Below are positions 21,600-33,170 of a stretch of 64,000 bases of DNA, piece by piece. Source of the DNA: Arctopsyche grandis (Eukaryota > Arthropoda > Insecta > Trichoptera > Hydropsychidae); assembly GCF_051622035.1 (NCBI RefSeq), contig NC_135366.1, positions 5,053,001-5,117,000 of the forward strand. The letters are read 5' to 3'. The notes under the pieces were generated by a model. It had not been told where the DNA came from, ran no database searches, and worked only from the letters and a program-made list of their open reading frames with translations. How positions within the stretch are numbered: the first letter of the stretch is position 1; each line of letters opens with the position of its first letter. The position numbers and the translations under genes were made by a program.

Positions 21600-23187
21600 A
21601 TGGAGTGCAGGCTTTGTCTTTGTACTGCTCCAGCGGAGTACTTCGTCTCCATCCATAACAATCCTCATCCATTAGTGCAGCACATTTGGACTTGCTGTCA
21701 TCTGCAGGTCAGCTACAGTCGGGCTTACGGTTACTTTTAATCATTTGCTATATATCATTAGTCCAGTCTCATGAACTTTTTCATTTGCAGATTAAGAAAT
21801 GTGACGGGTTGCCCGATACAATATGTCTTTCGTGTGACAGTAATCTAAAGTTGTTCAGCAATTTCCGAAATGTCTGTCTTCAAAGTGACGAAATGTCGAA
21901 ACAGAGGTCTAATAAGTGTTTGGATATCAAGCTGGAAGAAGTTTTACTGGAGGATTTAAAATGGGAGGATGAGTCGGGTGTTAATTCACCAGCAAATGAT
22001 AATGACAATACAATCAAAATGATACCGAGTGCCGTAGACGTAGAGAGTCGTGATTCTGCACAAAACATCGATTCAATTGAAAATACTAGTTCGAAAGTAA
22101 AACGATTTCTTGTCCCAATATATGTATGAATATTATTATACATTAAAATTGATATGGTATTCGTTTATGTTTTCAGATGCGCGGAGGAAACGTTACTTCA
22201 TGTGATTATAAATCTGAAGCAATTAATGATAATGAACCACATAAAACTATTTCCTGTGATATGTCTACCCAGGTCTCGTTTGAATGTGACATTTGTTTAA
22301 AATCATTTCCTCTTAGATGGAAGCTTGTGAGACATTTAAAATCTCATAGTGTAGTAAAGCCATACATATGTGGCATTTGTTCAAAATCATTCGCTTCTAA
22401 GTGTAACCTTTTGAGACATTATAAAGGGCATTCTGGAGAAAAGTGGTACAAATGTGATATTTGTTTAAAGTCATTTGCTACAAAATCGAACCTTGTTGAT
22501 CACGTTGAATCTCACAACGAGGTAAAACAGCACAAATGTGACATCTGCTCTAAATCACTTTCTACAAAACGTAGTCTTATGAGACATTTGAGGTGCCATA
22601 CTGAAGAAAGGCCGTTCAAATGTGATATGTGTTTAAAATCATTCGTTGCAAAATATTGTCTTGTTGAACATATCAAAACTCACACTATGGTCGAACAATA
22701 CAAATGTAACATTTGTTCAAGGGGGTTTGTCAGAAATGTTAACCTTAAGAGACATTTGAGATCGCATTCTGGAGAAAAACCGTACAAATGTAATACTTGC
22801 TCGAAAGTATTTTCTCAAAAATGTAACCTCGCCGTTCATGAAAGATCTCACACTGGGGAAAAGCCTCATAAATGTGACATTTGTTTAAATTCATTTACTC
22901 ATAAGTATACACTCGCTATACATAAAAGATCTCACGGTGAAGAAAAACCACACAAATGTAACATTTGTATAAAATCATTTGGTACGAAATATGGCTTAAT
23001 GAAACATGTAAGATGTCACACTGAGCTGTATAAATGTGACATTTGTCTAAAATCATTTAATTCAAAATATTCCCTAACATCGCATGAAAGAACTCATACG
23101 GGGGAAAAACCGTACAAATGTGATATTTGTTTGAAATCATTTTCACAAAAGTCTCATCTCGTGAGACATTCGAAATCTCACATCTGA
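21600..23187 (+). CDS. ZAD-C2H2 zinc-finger protein, gene B (11 fingers)
   Basis: A complete three-exon gene, 483 residues, likely a nuclear sequence-specific transcription factor. Exon 1 (21600-21707) and exon 2 (21791-22123) build an N-terminal ZAD, a zinc-bound dimerisation head: MECRLCLCTAP, then GLPDTICLSCDSNLKLF with the second Cys pair. An acidic, serine-rich linker follows. Exon 3 (22177-23187) encodes eleven C2H2 fingers, mostly with short TGEKP-like or variant linkers. Introns are 83 and 53 bp, with GT/AG ends and phase 0. An in-frame ATG three bases upstream (21597) is an alternative start. AATAAA lies at 23213. No stop or frameshift is visible. The upstream DNA is crowded with MITE and LTR insertions. 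The DNA target is unknown. Confidence 0.9.
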
Positions 23188-23279
23188 AAAATCATACAAA
23201 TGTCTGATATCAAATAAACTTGGAAATATACCTGCATACCTATTTACTGTCTAAATTACCATTGTATATACATATGTAC

Positions 23280-23370
23280 ATATATTTATTTATTTTTATT
23301 TTTACATACATATATACAAATATACCAGGAAGGCTTAACAGGTAAACCCCAAATGCGCCTTCCTGGTCCA
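23280..23370 (-). mobile_element. SINE/LINE 3' end with hairpin
   Basis: The minus strand carries CCAGGAAGGCGCATTTGGG, a loop, then CCTGTTAAGCCTTCCTGG (23366 to 23325), followed by a short TATA-rich tail. The stem equals that of the SINE at 15450-15886. The 5' border is unclear. Confidence 0.65.
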
Positions 23371-23454
23371 CATAATTATTACATAGATACATGTAAATCT
23401 AAATATCTGACATATATGGTCAGTATACATATATTACAAACATCGTATTAATAC

Positions 23455-23839
23455 TGTTGCGTAGGGGTGGGTGGAGGATCCAAGTAAAAGGCCAACAGTC
23501 GTAGCACAGCATCTATTGATGATTAAGGAGATACATGCACCGTCACTGCTCAGTCCAGAATGACATGATATCGCCTACGTACCGCCTTATAAAGGGTAGA
23601 TCTCTCAGGACGCCTAATCTGTTTACCTGTTATATAGTCACGTATTCGGATATGTAATTCCACGACATTGGGTCTCCCTGTACCGATTCTGAGAAATAAC
23701 TAATACCGGTCATTGTTTAGCCTAAATGCACTTAGAGTCCAGATATAATCCTTGGAAGTAAGTGCATGCACTTAGTTAATCCGATAACAGATATCCGTTG
23801 GTCTAAGTGCAATTCGCTCAATCCGCGGCGTACGTAACA
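23455..23839 (-). mobile_element. Solo LTR, family X (385 bp)
   Basis: Reverse-oriented full-length copy of the LTR at 11238-11622. It is flanked by ATAC on both sides (23451-23454, 23840-23843), a 4-bp target duplication as gypsy elements make. The internal part has been lost, the usual result of LTR-LTR recombination. About twenty differences from the 11238 copy suggest a moderate age. It landed in the tail of a SINE. Confidence 0.92.
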
Positions 23840-23843
23840 ATAC

Positions 23844-24161
23844 GATAAATAAAGATGAATAACTTTCATGTAACGATACGAATTTTATATTCGATAAACA
23901 ACCACAGAGACATCTATGGTGAGCAATATGGCGAAACCTAAGATATAACAATAACTAAAGGTTCGCAACAGAAAATTGGGAAGGAAACGCCAATTTTACA
24001 GGAATCGTTTCAATGAAAATCAGAAAAATTGGCAAATTCTGATAAGAAACGATCGACCTAGACAAATCAAGGTCTGGCCAACAACGAGACTTAGCGGGGA
24101 ATCGAACTCGTAACATCAAGTACGAAATAATTCAACATTCACCACTAGACCACGCTGCTGG
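23844..24161 (-). mobile_element. tRNA-headed SINE
   Basis: The minus strand starts CCAGCAGCGTGGTCTAGTGG (A box) and has GTTCGATTCCC (B box) about 50 bases later. The body (CAGAATTTGCCAATTTTTC, then a TTGAAACGATTCC block) is shared with the SINE at 15450-15886. The heads differ in the middle, but both begin with CCAGCAGC. The 3' tail runs into the solo LTR. It is a SINE, not a working tRNA gene, as no cloverleaf 3' half is formed. Confidence 0.85.
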
Positions 24162-24174
24162 TTAATATATACTC

Positions 24175-24628
24175 TATATAATGGATATTCGGGGAATTAT
24201 CCATTATGAACTGTTGAAGCCGGGCGATACGATAACTACAGACGTTTATTGTCAACAAATCGATAGATTGAATGAGCAATTAAAAATAAAACGTCCAAAT
24301 TTAACCAACCGAAAAGGAGTGATTCTATTACACGATAAGGCGCGCCCTCGCACTGCAAAGATGACCCGTGAAAAGATAAAGAGCTTAAATTTTGAGGTTT
24401 TGAAGCATCCTCCATATTCGCCAGACCTCGCTCCATCTGATTTTTATCTCTTTAGATCGATGCAACATTCACCTAGGGACAAACAACTTAAAAATCTGAA
24501 GGAAGTCGAAAATCGTTAAAATTCATATTTTAATTCGAATCTGCCAAATTTTTACAAAAAAGGAATCAAAAAATTGCCTGAAAGATGGCAAACAGTGCTA
24601 GATAACGATGGGTATTACATTTTATAAA
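24175..24628 (+). pseudogene. Mariner transposase, C-terminal part
   Basis: The frame reads DIRGIIHYELL, then VILLHDKARPRTAK, then HPPYSPDLAPSDFYLF, the C-terminal catalytic half of a Tc1/mariner transposase. The usual HDNARPH block has Asn and His replaced. A stop at 24517-24519 interrupts, after which LPNFYKKGIKKLPERWQ and a LDNDGYYI end follow in another frame. The N-terminal half is absent; the SINE head ends 14 bp upstream. Confidence 0.88.
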
Positions 24629-24669
24629 TATGTAAGTTAATATGAAGAAAAAAAATCAATAAACGCCTA

Positions 24670-25140
24670 TGATGTTAAAAAAAAGTAGATTTCTTTCCGG
24701 TGCCCCTGATACAATTGGCGATTGACGTAATTCAGAGATGTTTCCGAAGCTCGGAGACCGGTTTACACGTCTGTGTGCGCATGCATGCATATCATATTCC
24801 GATTTACTCGTTTCTTTGAACATTTACGGAAATCTAAGTAAGTCTATTATCATTTATAATGTATAATGTAAAAACAATATTAAGTAATAAATAGAAAGAT
24901 AATTTAATAAAGTAATAAGCCGAGCAAATGTCGTAAATATGTTCGCGACACGCTCTCTGAAATATCGACGACATCCTCCCAAGGCAATCCGATGGGTACT
25001 GCGGGAATTATGGAGGGGCGTGTGGCTCGCCAAAGATTGGAACACGCTGTATTTGCTAGCTCCATCAAATACCGTGGTGGATACCTCTAGTGTTAACGCT
25101 GCCGAAAAACGGTTAGTATAGTAGATCAGTATTAGTATAT
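24670..25140. other. Spacer, no gene seen
   Basis: No recognisable coding sequence. A GC-richer patch at 24905-25110 has short open frames on both strands that do not resemble a known family. Confidence 0.35.
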
Positions 25141-25311
25141 CAGTGGCGTGCCGTAAAAGTCTCTCTCCCCCCCGTCGTACATCCTCACTTAATTTGCGCT
25201 AGTAGGATACAACAGGAACAAGAGGAACAGGCTTTCCCTCCCGCACCCTGCGCGCGCACATTAAACAAGGCTGTATGACAAAAAGAGAGATAATTTCACC
25301 GCATGCCACTG
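25141..25311. mobile_element. hAT-like MITE (171 bp)
   Basis: Left tip CAGTGGCGTGCCGTAAAA and right tip (complement) CAGTGGCATGCGGTGAAA form inverted ends. Flanks are TA-rich (TAGTATAT / ATATATAT), so the 8-bp duplication is suggestive only. A similar tip (complement CAGTGGCGTGTCGTGAC) ends at 27977, so a larger element from 25141 to 27977 is an alternative reading. Confidence 0.55.
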
Positions 25312-25439
25312 ATATATATTATATATACATACATAGTACCGTTTACCATTTTTTTTGATCTTTCGACTTAAGATTTTTCGATCTTTGCCTTCCGATATTT
25401 GCTTTTTCGACCTTTTCACTTTCGGTGCCGTGAGGTAGA

Positions 25440-27565
25440 GTGGAATGTTTAGACTTTTCTTTTCAATTGGAAATTTTCAACGATATCTTTGCGTTGACAG
25501 TGACTGCAGTGGCGTAACTACCGCGCCCGCAGACCCCGCAATGCGGGGGGGCGCCGAGGCTTGGGGGGCGCCCCCCCCGCGGCGGGGTGCCTTTTTTGCA
25601 GATTTTTTAATTTGTTCCGTAATTTCTTTGCAATAAATTTTTTAAAAACCTCCGTTATTTTTTAACTCGTTTTATTGTATTTACATATAGCTGAAAATTC
25701 TCTCTTATTCTTGTATATATTTTTGTTAAAACAATAAAATAAAATTATATGAGGCGTAAAATCGTAAAAATTTATAAATTTTTAGCTGTCAACATTAACA
25801 GGTGGGAAGTTTTTAAGGAAAATTCATCATCAGTTACTTTAAACAGATTGTGCACTGCTTGTTGGTCGTCCAGATTAGACTCTATTAATGTACTTCGATA
25901 TATATGTAGGTACTTACATATATGTAAAGATGTTTTAAAATTTCTTACAGAAATAATTTTAAAAAGTAAAAGAAATGATGAACAATCAAAAGAAAAGTGA
26001 CTAAAAAAGAAAATGGAAAGTTTCGAATTTATTCTCGTACTCGTGCTTCTTGAAAAATTCTTCGGTTTCTCAACTTTGTTTCAAAGTTCCTTCAATCAAA
26101 AAACGCTGATGATATCAGTGCTCAGTCTATGATTAGAAATGCATATTGCGAGATCAGTAATTTTAGAAATAAATTTGAAGGATTCGTAACAATTTCAACA
26201 ATATTAGGGTTGAAGCCAAAATTGAATCTAAAAGCATTTCGATGAACTTAGTCATGATATACGATTCCAGGATTCATTAAAAGAAATTTTGAACAATTTT
26301 TAATGCGGCACTCAACGTAACCCAAGTGCAAATGAAGGTTCGTATCACATTATTTAAACATCGTTTCAAAGTTCGCTTTCCTGCAAAACAATTATCAGAT
26401 GACGATTTACATATATGTATGTACATATGTATATCATGAAGCTCTAGCCAACTAATATGTCAATGATTTTGAAAAATCATTGCCTGATCAGATACTTGAT
26501 TTCCGTTCGTGCTTAAAAGAAAATAAACCTTGTAAAAATAAAGAAGATTTGGCAAAGCTCTTTATTTGTAATTTTTATAATTTAAATTCGTCATTTAAAT
26601 CATCTTGTTCCTCACGCTTCCGGTAACTGTAGCCACTACGGAGCGCTACTTCACAAGTTGAAACTTATTAAAAATTACTTAAGGTCAACTACATATGTCA
26701 CAACATCATCTTAAAGTATTAGCAATGATTAGTATTAAATTTTAACAAAATAGTCGTGTTTGAAAAAAGTTTTTTTTACGTAAAAGAGGTATGAATTATT
26801 AATTTGGAAAGTTATTTTGCTGTAAGGAAATAGTATGAATATATGGGGGGGGGGGGGCGCCTGGAATTCACGCTACACCACTGGTTGACAGACACTTTAT
26901 TTAATATTCTTCAGTCAAAATCTTTTGATATTAAATACTGCATAGATAAAGTTAAAGAAATAATCTATCTTTTAAAAGAAAATAGAAATGATTTCATTTT
27001 AGTTTATACCAAAATAAAAAATGATGTGGAAAGGATGACCAAGAAAAAGACGTGGAGAAGATGATACAGAAAAGTATTTGCGTCTCTATAATGAGATATT
27101 TGACACAATAATAGGGCAAACGTAAGTAAGATTTAATGACTTAAAAGAGCTTGGTTTTATAGAATTAATTAATTTTAAAAAAATTTCTAAATTCATAGCT
27201 TCATTTCCTGATGAACAGTTTTCATCGCCGAAATGAAAGTATCAAAATTTTTTTGATTTGTCGAAATTGCGAAGTGAATTGATGGCCGTGTACAGTCACA
27301 GTCAGATTTTTCAGGCAAAATTGTTGAATTCTTAAAAAAAACAGAACTGGCTGATGAAGCATATTCTGAAATATATAAACTTTCTACCTTGATTTTGACT
27401 ATTCTAGTAAGTACGTCAACAGTTGAACGCACTTTTTCATCTTAAAAGCGCATGAATACGTCAATTCTCAATGCTCAGGGTGAAAGCAGAATATCAATGA
27501 TATCAATTGAAAAAAAATTACATGAAGATATATTATACAAAATCGTAGAAATTTCTACGATATGG
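25440..27565 (+). pseudogene. hAT transposase remnant (outer), split
   Basis: C-terminal part of a ZMYM1/DUF4371-type hAT transposase in decayed form. A short piece upstream (FRLFFSIGNF) and, beyond the inserted element, TDTLFNILQSKSFDIKYC and a KVKEIIYLLKENRNDF block. Much further come STVERTFSS-like and SRISMISIEKKLHEDIL pieces in shifting frames, the hAT dimerisation region. It hosts a second hAT element (25507-26883) between duplicated GTTGACAG octamers. Confidence 0.65.
25507..26883 (+). mobile_element. hAT element nested in a hAT remnant
   Basis: Left tip CAGTGGCGTAACTACCG, right tip (complement) CAGTGGTGTAGCGTGAA, with very G/C-rich runs next to both. The 8-bp GTTGACAG is found at 25493-25500 and 26884-26891. 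Six extra bases lie between the left octamer and the tip, so the insertion site has been slightly altered. Inside are decayed ZMYM1/DUF4371-type pieces such as FLAVNINRWEVFKENSS and CWSSRLDSINVLRY (25780-25910), and a MISIKF-like C-terminal remnant near 26720. Non-functional. Confidence 0.75.
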
Positions 27566-27593
27566 TAGTTCAAAAGTTTGTAGAAAAAGGCGT

Positions 27594-27760
27594 TTTTTTT
27601 GATTTTTAAATGCTTTTTATTATTACGAAATTATGTTCACAATACACCTTATATCTATTTTAATAGCTACTGATCTACTGATCATTTTCTATTTTACAAT
27701 TTTAAATTAATTTTGTTAGTACTCATAGTATTATATTATTATAATGTTAATATGTACAGC
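27594..27760 (-). mobile_element. LINE 3' tail, longer copy
   Basis: The plus strand starts with eight or more T then GATTTTTAAATGCTTTTT and continues ATTACGAAATTATGTTCAC, identical to the 59-bp tail inside the gypsy RT (8424-8482). It then runs on through ACACCTTATATCTATTTT. The left, T-rich edge is the 3' end of the LINE. The other border is not clear. Confidence 0.65.
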
Positions 27761-28006
27761 GTAATAGGAAAAAGAGCTCAAAAACCTATTAAATAGGCGA
27801 TAGGATTGCTATCGCATATAAATGAAACAAATTTGAAAAATCATCGTGAAATTTCATACTATATATGTATTACCCATATAATTTTGTAACTACTTGTAAT
27901 TAAAAATATTTTTATATACATATATATTTTTTTATTATTTTTCCTGTTCCCTTGATTTAAAAGTCACGACACGCCACTGATATATACATATGTAGGGTTG
28001 GTATAT

Positions 28007-29265
28007 CTAGCTGGGTTTTAACCGCTTAGACGCCCAGCCGACGCGCTGAGCGTATAATAGATACGGCTGTTTGCGCCTTAAGGCGCTTTGGGCAGCTAAG
28101 CGGTTAATGTTCGTGGAGACTTGGTTAAGATTTAACGTAGGATCTTTATTTACATATTTTTTACACCGAGTACAAATAGCAATGAAGTCACTTTCACGTC
28201 TTTGTAGCGAATGAGGTAATAACTTTGTGTATAGTAAACGAGTCTGTATAGCTTTAAGTGTTGGTTTTGGTCCAACGTGTGCTATATCATGAAAGCTTTT
28301 GATGAGCGGTATTCGACATGATACTGGTATATACGGTCGTATGTTTCCCGTAGATATATCACACCAAATTGGTCGTTCCACGTTTGATAGCTGGATTTGA
28401 CGTTCGCGATCGGCCTGTTTTTTCTAAATTTGTTTGATTTCAGCTGCCATTTCCACAATATTGGGTTCGGGTGTCCTTCGTTACAGCGTACGTCTCTTGA
28501 TTGTGGTACACCTCCATCAATTGTTGGAGCGTTGGGTCAGGCATGGATTTTAGTATTGCCTGGGCGGGCTTGGGGAGGCTTTGCATCCACAGTGTTTTTA
28601 CTATCTGGGAGTCAGGGTGCTGTGTACCAGCCAATTCTCGCATCTGGCGCAATAAATGCGATGGTTTCTTGTCACCGAGTTGGAGACCAGTGAGTAGGCA
28701 GGTGGTGCGGCGTTCCACTGATTCGCCTAGTCTTTCGAGTAATGCGTTCTTCAATTTTTCGTATTGATCTCCGTTTGTGCGTGGTCCAGTTATGATGTCG
28801 CTAACGAAGGACACGGTTTCGCAGTCCAGGGCTGCGACAAGGCATCCATATTTTGTACAGTCGGATACTATGCCGGCGCCATCAAAGTGAGCTTTTGCAA
28901 TTCCGATTTTCAAGGAGATGTTCTCCTTGAAAATCAGTGGGAGGCGTAGCGCTATGCGTGCTGTCTCCAATGGTGCTGGGGCTTCTTGTACAGGTGCCGG
29001 TTCTAGATCTCCGTTCACTGACATGTTTTTCTAAGTTTGCTTCGGCTGAGGCTGCGGTTGCAGCGACGTTGCAATGTTCTTCGAAGGGGATGATAGTCGT
29101 GAAGGTGTGATGTTTGTTGAAGGAGTCACAAGTTGTAGCCGTGAAGTTGCGATGTTTGTTGACGGGGTCACCAGTTATAGGACGGGAGGTAATGTTGTGA
29201 CCGAAACCCGGCCTATGGAAACTCGTTGTAGTTAACAGAGGAAGTTTATTTACTCCAGTATACAA
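28007..29265 (-). mobile_element. Second gypsy-type LTR fossil, fragment
   Basis: On the minus strand: a leader with CTGGTGACCCCGTCAAC just downstream of what is probably the LTR end (about 29180), then a gag region (29024-28440) with GDKKPSHLLRQMREL and LWMQSLPKPAQAIL blocks, then an integrase zinc-binding region (28381-28007) with HDIAHVGPKPTLKAI and CTRCKKYV. Most of the polymerase is absent. It belongs to a different gypsy lineage from the element at 2073-9950. Broken beyond doubt; LTR borders were not resolved. Confidence 0.75.
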
Positions 29266-29707
29266 ATTTATGGTAAGTACAGAAAATTCACGGGGAAGTG
29301 GGCTAGTATGGGATCACTGTTTTTGCTTCGAAATGGCACAAGTTATGTTATACTCCTACATCGGTAAAATCGTAATTACGAGTATTATTATTAAGAGGTT
29401 TTCCTACGTTTTTTTTCACAGTAAGCTTCCCAGACATGCATACAACAAATCCTGAAAGTTCCATCGTAATTGGTTGAGTGGCTTAGGAGCCTATTTGAGA
29501 CAGACATATAGACATACATCCACCCCCCCCCCCCCCTAGAATGTAATTTCTTACGGGTCAAAAATTTTGCCCCCCACCTGGGAAAAGCTGAAATTGCGCC
29601 CCTATTTAAGGTCCTTATTTTTATAATCTAGTATTTCCTTTCTTTTTTTCCAGTGCATTTGGTTATTATTTTAATATTCGATGTAGTAAAGTAGCCTAAA
29701 GCCACTT
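29266..29707. other. Spacer, possibly LTR remains
   Basis: Contains a run of about fourteen C (29524-29537) and no coding sequence. Part of it may be the LTR of the fragment to its left. The region next to 29707 is the 3' flank of zinc-finger gene C. Confidence 0.35.
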
Positions 29708-31592
29708 CTATAATATTACATTTCTCTGTTTGTGTGGCTTTATCCTAGTATGAGTAACCATATGTGATTTAAGATCATGTTTCGTAATAAATGCTTTTGA
29801 ACAAATGTCACATTTGTGTGGTTTTATCCCCTTATGAATAGCCGTATGTGAATTGAGGTCTGATTTTCTAAGGAATGACTTTGAACAAATGTCACATTTG
29901 TGTGACTTTACCCCAGTATGAATCACAATGTGTGAATTGAGGTCTGCTTTTCTAAGGAATGAATTTGAACAAATGTCACATTTGTATGGCCTTACCCCAG
30001 TATGAATACCCATATGTGCACTGAGTTCACGTTTTGTAATGAATGATTTAAAGCAAACTTCACATTTGTGTGGCTTTAACCCAGTATGAATACCCATATG
30101 CGTTACAAGACTTTGTTTCCTAGTAAATGTTTTTGAACAAATGACACATTTGTGTTGATTCACTCCAGTATGAATTCCCATATGTTCACTGAGTTGCCAT
30201 TTTCTACCGAATGATTTAAAACAAACGTCACATTTGTGTGGCTTCCCAGTATGAATAACCATATGTGTACTGAGACTTTGTTTCGTAGTATATGTTTTTG
30301 AACAAATGTCACATTTGTGTTGATTCACTCCAGTATGAATACCCATATGTTCAAAAAGGTGCCTTTTTCTTCTGAATAATTTTAAACAAATTTCGCATTT
30401 GTGAGGCTTGACCCCACTATGAATACCCATATGAGTACTAAGACTGTGTTTCCTAGTAAATGTTTTTGAACAAATTTCACAATTGTGTTGATACACTCCA
30501 GTATGAATACCCATATGTACACTAAGTTCCGAATTTCTACTGAATAATTTTGAACAAATTTCGCATTTGTGAGGCTTGACCCCACTATGAATAACCATAT
30601 GTGCATTGAGTTCAAATTTTCTAAGGAATGATTTTAAACAAATGTCACATTTGTGTGTCTTTAACCCAGTATGAATCACTATATGTGAACTAAGACCTTG
30701 TTCCGTAGTAAATGATTTAGAACAAACGTCACATCTGTGTGGCTTTACCCCACTATGAACACTCATGTGTCTACTTAGATTGTGTTTCCTGTTAAAAGAC
30801 TTTGAACAAATGTCACACTCATACAGATTTCTTTGAGTATCCGAGATTTTCTGTGTCACACTATTGATTTTATGAGTAAACGAATTGTCTTGGAAATCTG
30901 TTTTATGGTCCAATTCAAAATGTGTAGAGCAACTCTTCACTAAAGGTTTTCGACATGATAATTCTTCGGCTATTATGTGTCTATTGTTATCTATTATTGC
31001 TGCCACATTATCACTCGAAGCAATTTTTCTTCCAGGGGTCTAAAAAAAAAACCGAACGTTATTCAATTAAACATGTGTATTTATAGTGTGATTAGGTGTC
31101 ATTTTACATGTGAATTTATATTTTCTATTAAATGAATGTTTCTCCGAGAATCGATCTAAAGAACTTGAATCCTATTTACTTACCTCGCCGTCGTCTGGTA
31201 AACTAGAAATTTTGGGTGAAAAATCAGCACCCAACTCATCTTCCAACAAAACTTCCTCCGGCTTGACTTTCAAATACTTGTCTAATTCCACCCTCGACGT
31301 TGTGTCATTCCGAAAACAAGCGTTTCGAAAGCTGTCGAACAATTCCAGATTGTTGGCACAAGAAAGACATATCACATCTGGCAGATGGTCACCTTTCTTA
31401 ACCTGCAAATGTGAAAGGTATTGACGATTGCGAGGAGTAGCGAATCAATAGCAATAGTTCAAGTGTAACGTGACTGACCCGCAGCTGACAGCAAGTCCAA
31501 ATGCGCTGCACCAAACGCGGTGGATGAGGGTCGTCGTGGATGGAGACGAAGGAGCCTGCTGGAGCAGAGCAGAGACAAAGTCTGCACTCCAT
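29708..31592 (-). CDS. ZAD-C2H2 zinc-finger protein, gene C (13 fingers)
   Basis: A complete three-exon gene on the minus strand, 554 residues. Exon 1 (31592-31479) encodes MECRLCLCSAPAGSFVS and ends CTGCGG then GTCAG. Exon 2 (31402-31184), after TTTGCAG, completes the ZAD with GDHLPDVICLSCANNLELF and an acidic linker, ending GAG then GTAAGT. Exon 3 (31039-29708), after TTTTTAG, has a short leader and thirteen C2H2 fingers with TGVKPHKC-type linkers. All junctions are phase 0. The linker before finger 8 is two residues short (HTGKPHKC), as in genes E and F. No damage seen. Likely a nuclear DNA-binding regulator; its target is unknown. Confidence 0.92.
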
Positions 31593-31970
31593 TGCTTCTC
31601 GGGAGGGAGAAACACAAACTCCTGGAGAGTGGATAGTAGACAATGGATACCTAGATATAAACGTTTGGAGTTGAGGGTCTTCTCAGGCTCACAAGCAAGT
31701 GGGGCTGGTGACAGAATCGAGAGGGGTTTCCAGAGTGTCGGGTGTCAAAATTAGGGTTGCCAACAACCATAATCTCCTGGAAAATCCAGACATTTGTACG
31801 TTGGCAATAAAAGTCACGCTTACTAAAATCGTTCAAGTTGGAGTCGGAGTTTGAAGTCAGAGTCGGTAAATTTTGATCCGACTCCACAGCTCCGATTTTA
31901 CTAGTTTAATCTTTACTGTTTACATTTTCGGTTTGTGTTTAAATGTGAAGGGTTAGTATTTATATTAACC
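31593..31970 (-). promoter_or_regulatory. Conserved upstream region of gene C
   Basis: On the minus strand upstream of the ATG lies GTTGGCAACCCTAATTTTG followed by ACACCCGACA (about 31760-31735). It is repeated upstream of genes E, F and, weaker, D at a similar distance. Further out, a GTTGGAGTCGGAGT / CGACTCCACAGC block is shared with gene F. It may be the promoter, or a repeat carried along by the duplications. Confidence 0.45.
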
Positions 31971-32055
31971 CTCTCGTATCGATATGGCGTACACCTCAAC
32001 CTCAAAATTGTTTTTTTTTCAAATGACTCATACTGCTCCCATCGTCTGCCATATA

Positions 32056-33170
32056 CAGGTATTCCTAGACTTACGACGGAGATACGTTCCCGAACCTCGG
32101 TCGTAAGTCGAATCCGTCGTAAGTCGAGGAATATATTTATATTTTTTTTCGGTGATTTTACTTACTTTTATTAATACAGTAATTCAAATGAATTCATATT
32201 TAAATTTAAAAAAAATTAAACATCTACATCATCCGTACTTATTAATTATAAATTATACATCCTCATCACTTATCACATAAGTACAATCCATTTCTTCATC
32301 TTCAGTTTGAGATACGTTTGACTGTATGAGTTTTTTTGAAAAATGTGTCTTATTTTGTTTGAACAGTATCCTGTTTTTTTTCTCTATATAATTCTTGGTA
32401 TCATGCGAGATTTTCTTGAATCCTGCGGTTCACATTTGAAAATCATTCAAATGTGAACCTCATTTTTCCTTCTTCTATTGCTTCAATGCCTTGCGCAAAT
32501 GTAATTTTTAAATAATGAGCTTTGAGAGACGCAATGGAATTCGCTTTTCAATCTTGTCATCGATCCAAATCACTAGTAATTTTCCATTTGTTGAATGGGT
32601 CCGAGTCTTTTTTTATTTATTATTTTAGATTTGATTGACAAGGACCCTTTAACGGCTTTTAAAATAGTGGAGACCATTGAATGTGACAATTTCAAATTAT
32701 TTGCCAAGTCCATCACTTTTTTACCACTATCATATTGTTTTATCACTTCAAGTTTCATTTCTAAGTCTATCACCTTTCTCTTTCTTTTAACAAGAGTTTC
32801 TTTATCAGTCATTGTCACGTTTCTATATCACACATTATAAATGTTCTTATAAATAAAAATTTGAGCACTAATCAATACGAAATTGAGAAAATAAACATCC
32901 TAAAACAATAACGAAAAGTTGTAACAAACAGTAACGACCGTATGAGTTTGTTACCGTCGTGCGACTGGTGACGAATCCCAAAAGAATGAGTCATAACTTA
33001 ATTTTTAAAACTACTGCGATGTTTCATTTCTTCCGAAAGAGAATTCTCCGTTTTCATAACTCACGTCTGCTTGAGATTTTTCAATCAATTTTTGAAAAAT
33101 AATTAATAAATAAAAATATATTAGTTTTTTCGGCCGTAAGTGCGAACCGTCGTAAGTCGAGGACTACCTG
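32056..33170 (-). mobile_element. Tigger/pogo-like element, internally deleted
   Basis: 1,115 bp with tips CAGGTATTCCTAGACTTACG and (complement of right) CAGGTAGTCCTCGACTTACG, flanked by TA on both sides, as in Tc1/mariner-pogo elements. On the minus strand at 32818-32573 it keeps only the N-terminal DNA-binding part of a transposase (KRKRKVIDLEMKLEVIKQYD, a CENP-B/Psq-type helix-turn-helix). The catalytic domain is missing. It contains a 13-14-bp hairpin at 32427-32459. Confidence 0.85.
32427..32459. repeat. Perfect short hairpin in Tigger element
   Basis: GGTTCACATTTGA and its complement around a 6-7-base loop. The GGTTCACATTTGA sequence also occurs near 42490 and 49650, in MULE-like ends. 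Confidence 0.7.

Noticed and set aside
24095-24161. Possible tRNA gene
   Set aside because: A and B boxes are present, but the sequence continues into a SINE body shared with 15450-15886 and does not close a tRNA cloverleaf.
25141-27977. One large hAT element with tips at 25141 and 27977
   Set aside because: The tips are similar but there is a closer partner tip at 25311, and flanks are TA-rich and not decisive, so I did not call it as one element.
29524-29537. Poly-C run as a regulatory tract
   Set aside because: Similar homopolymer runs occur next to hAT tips (26847, 49706); nothing ties this one to a gene.
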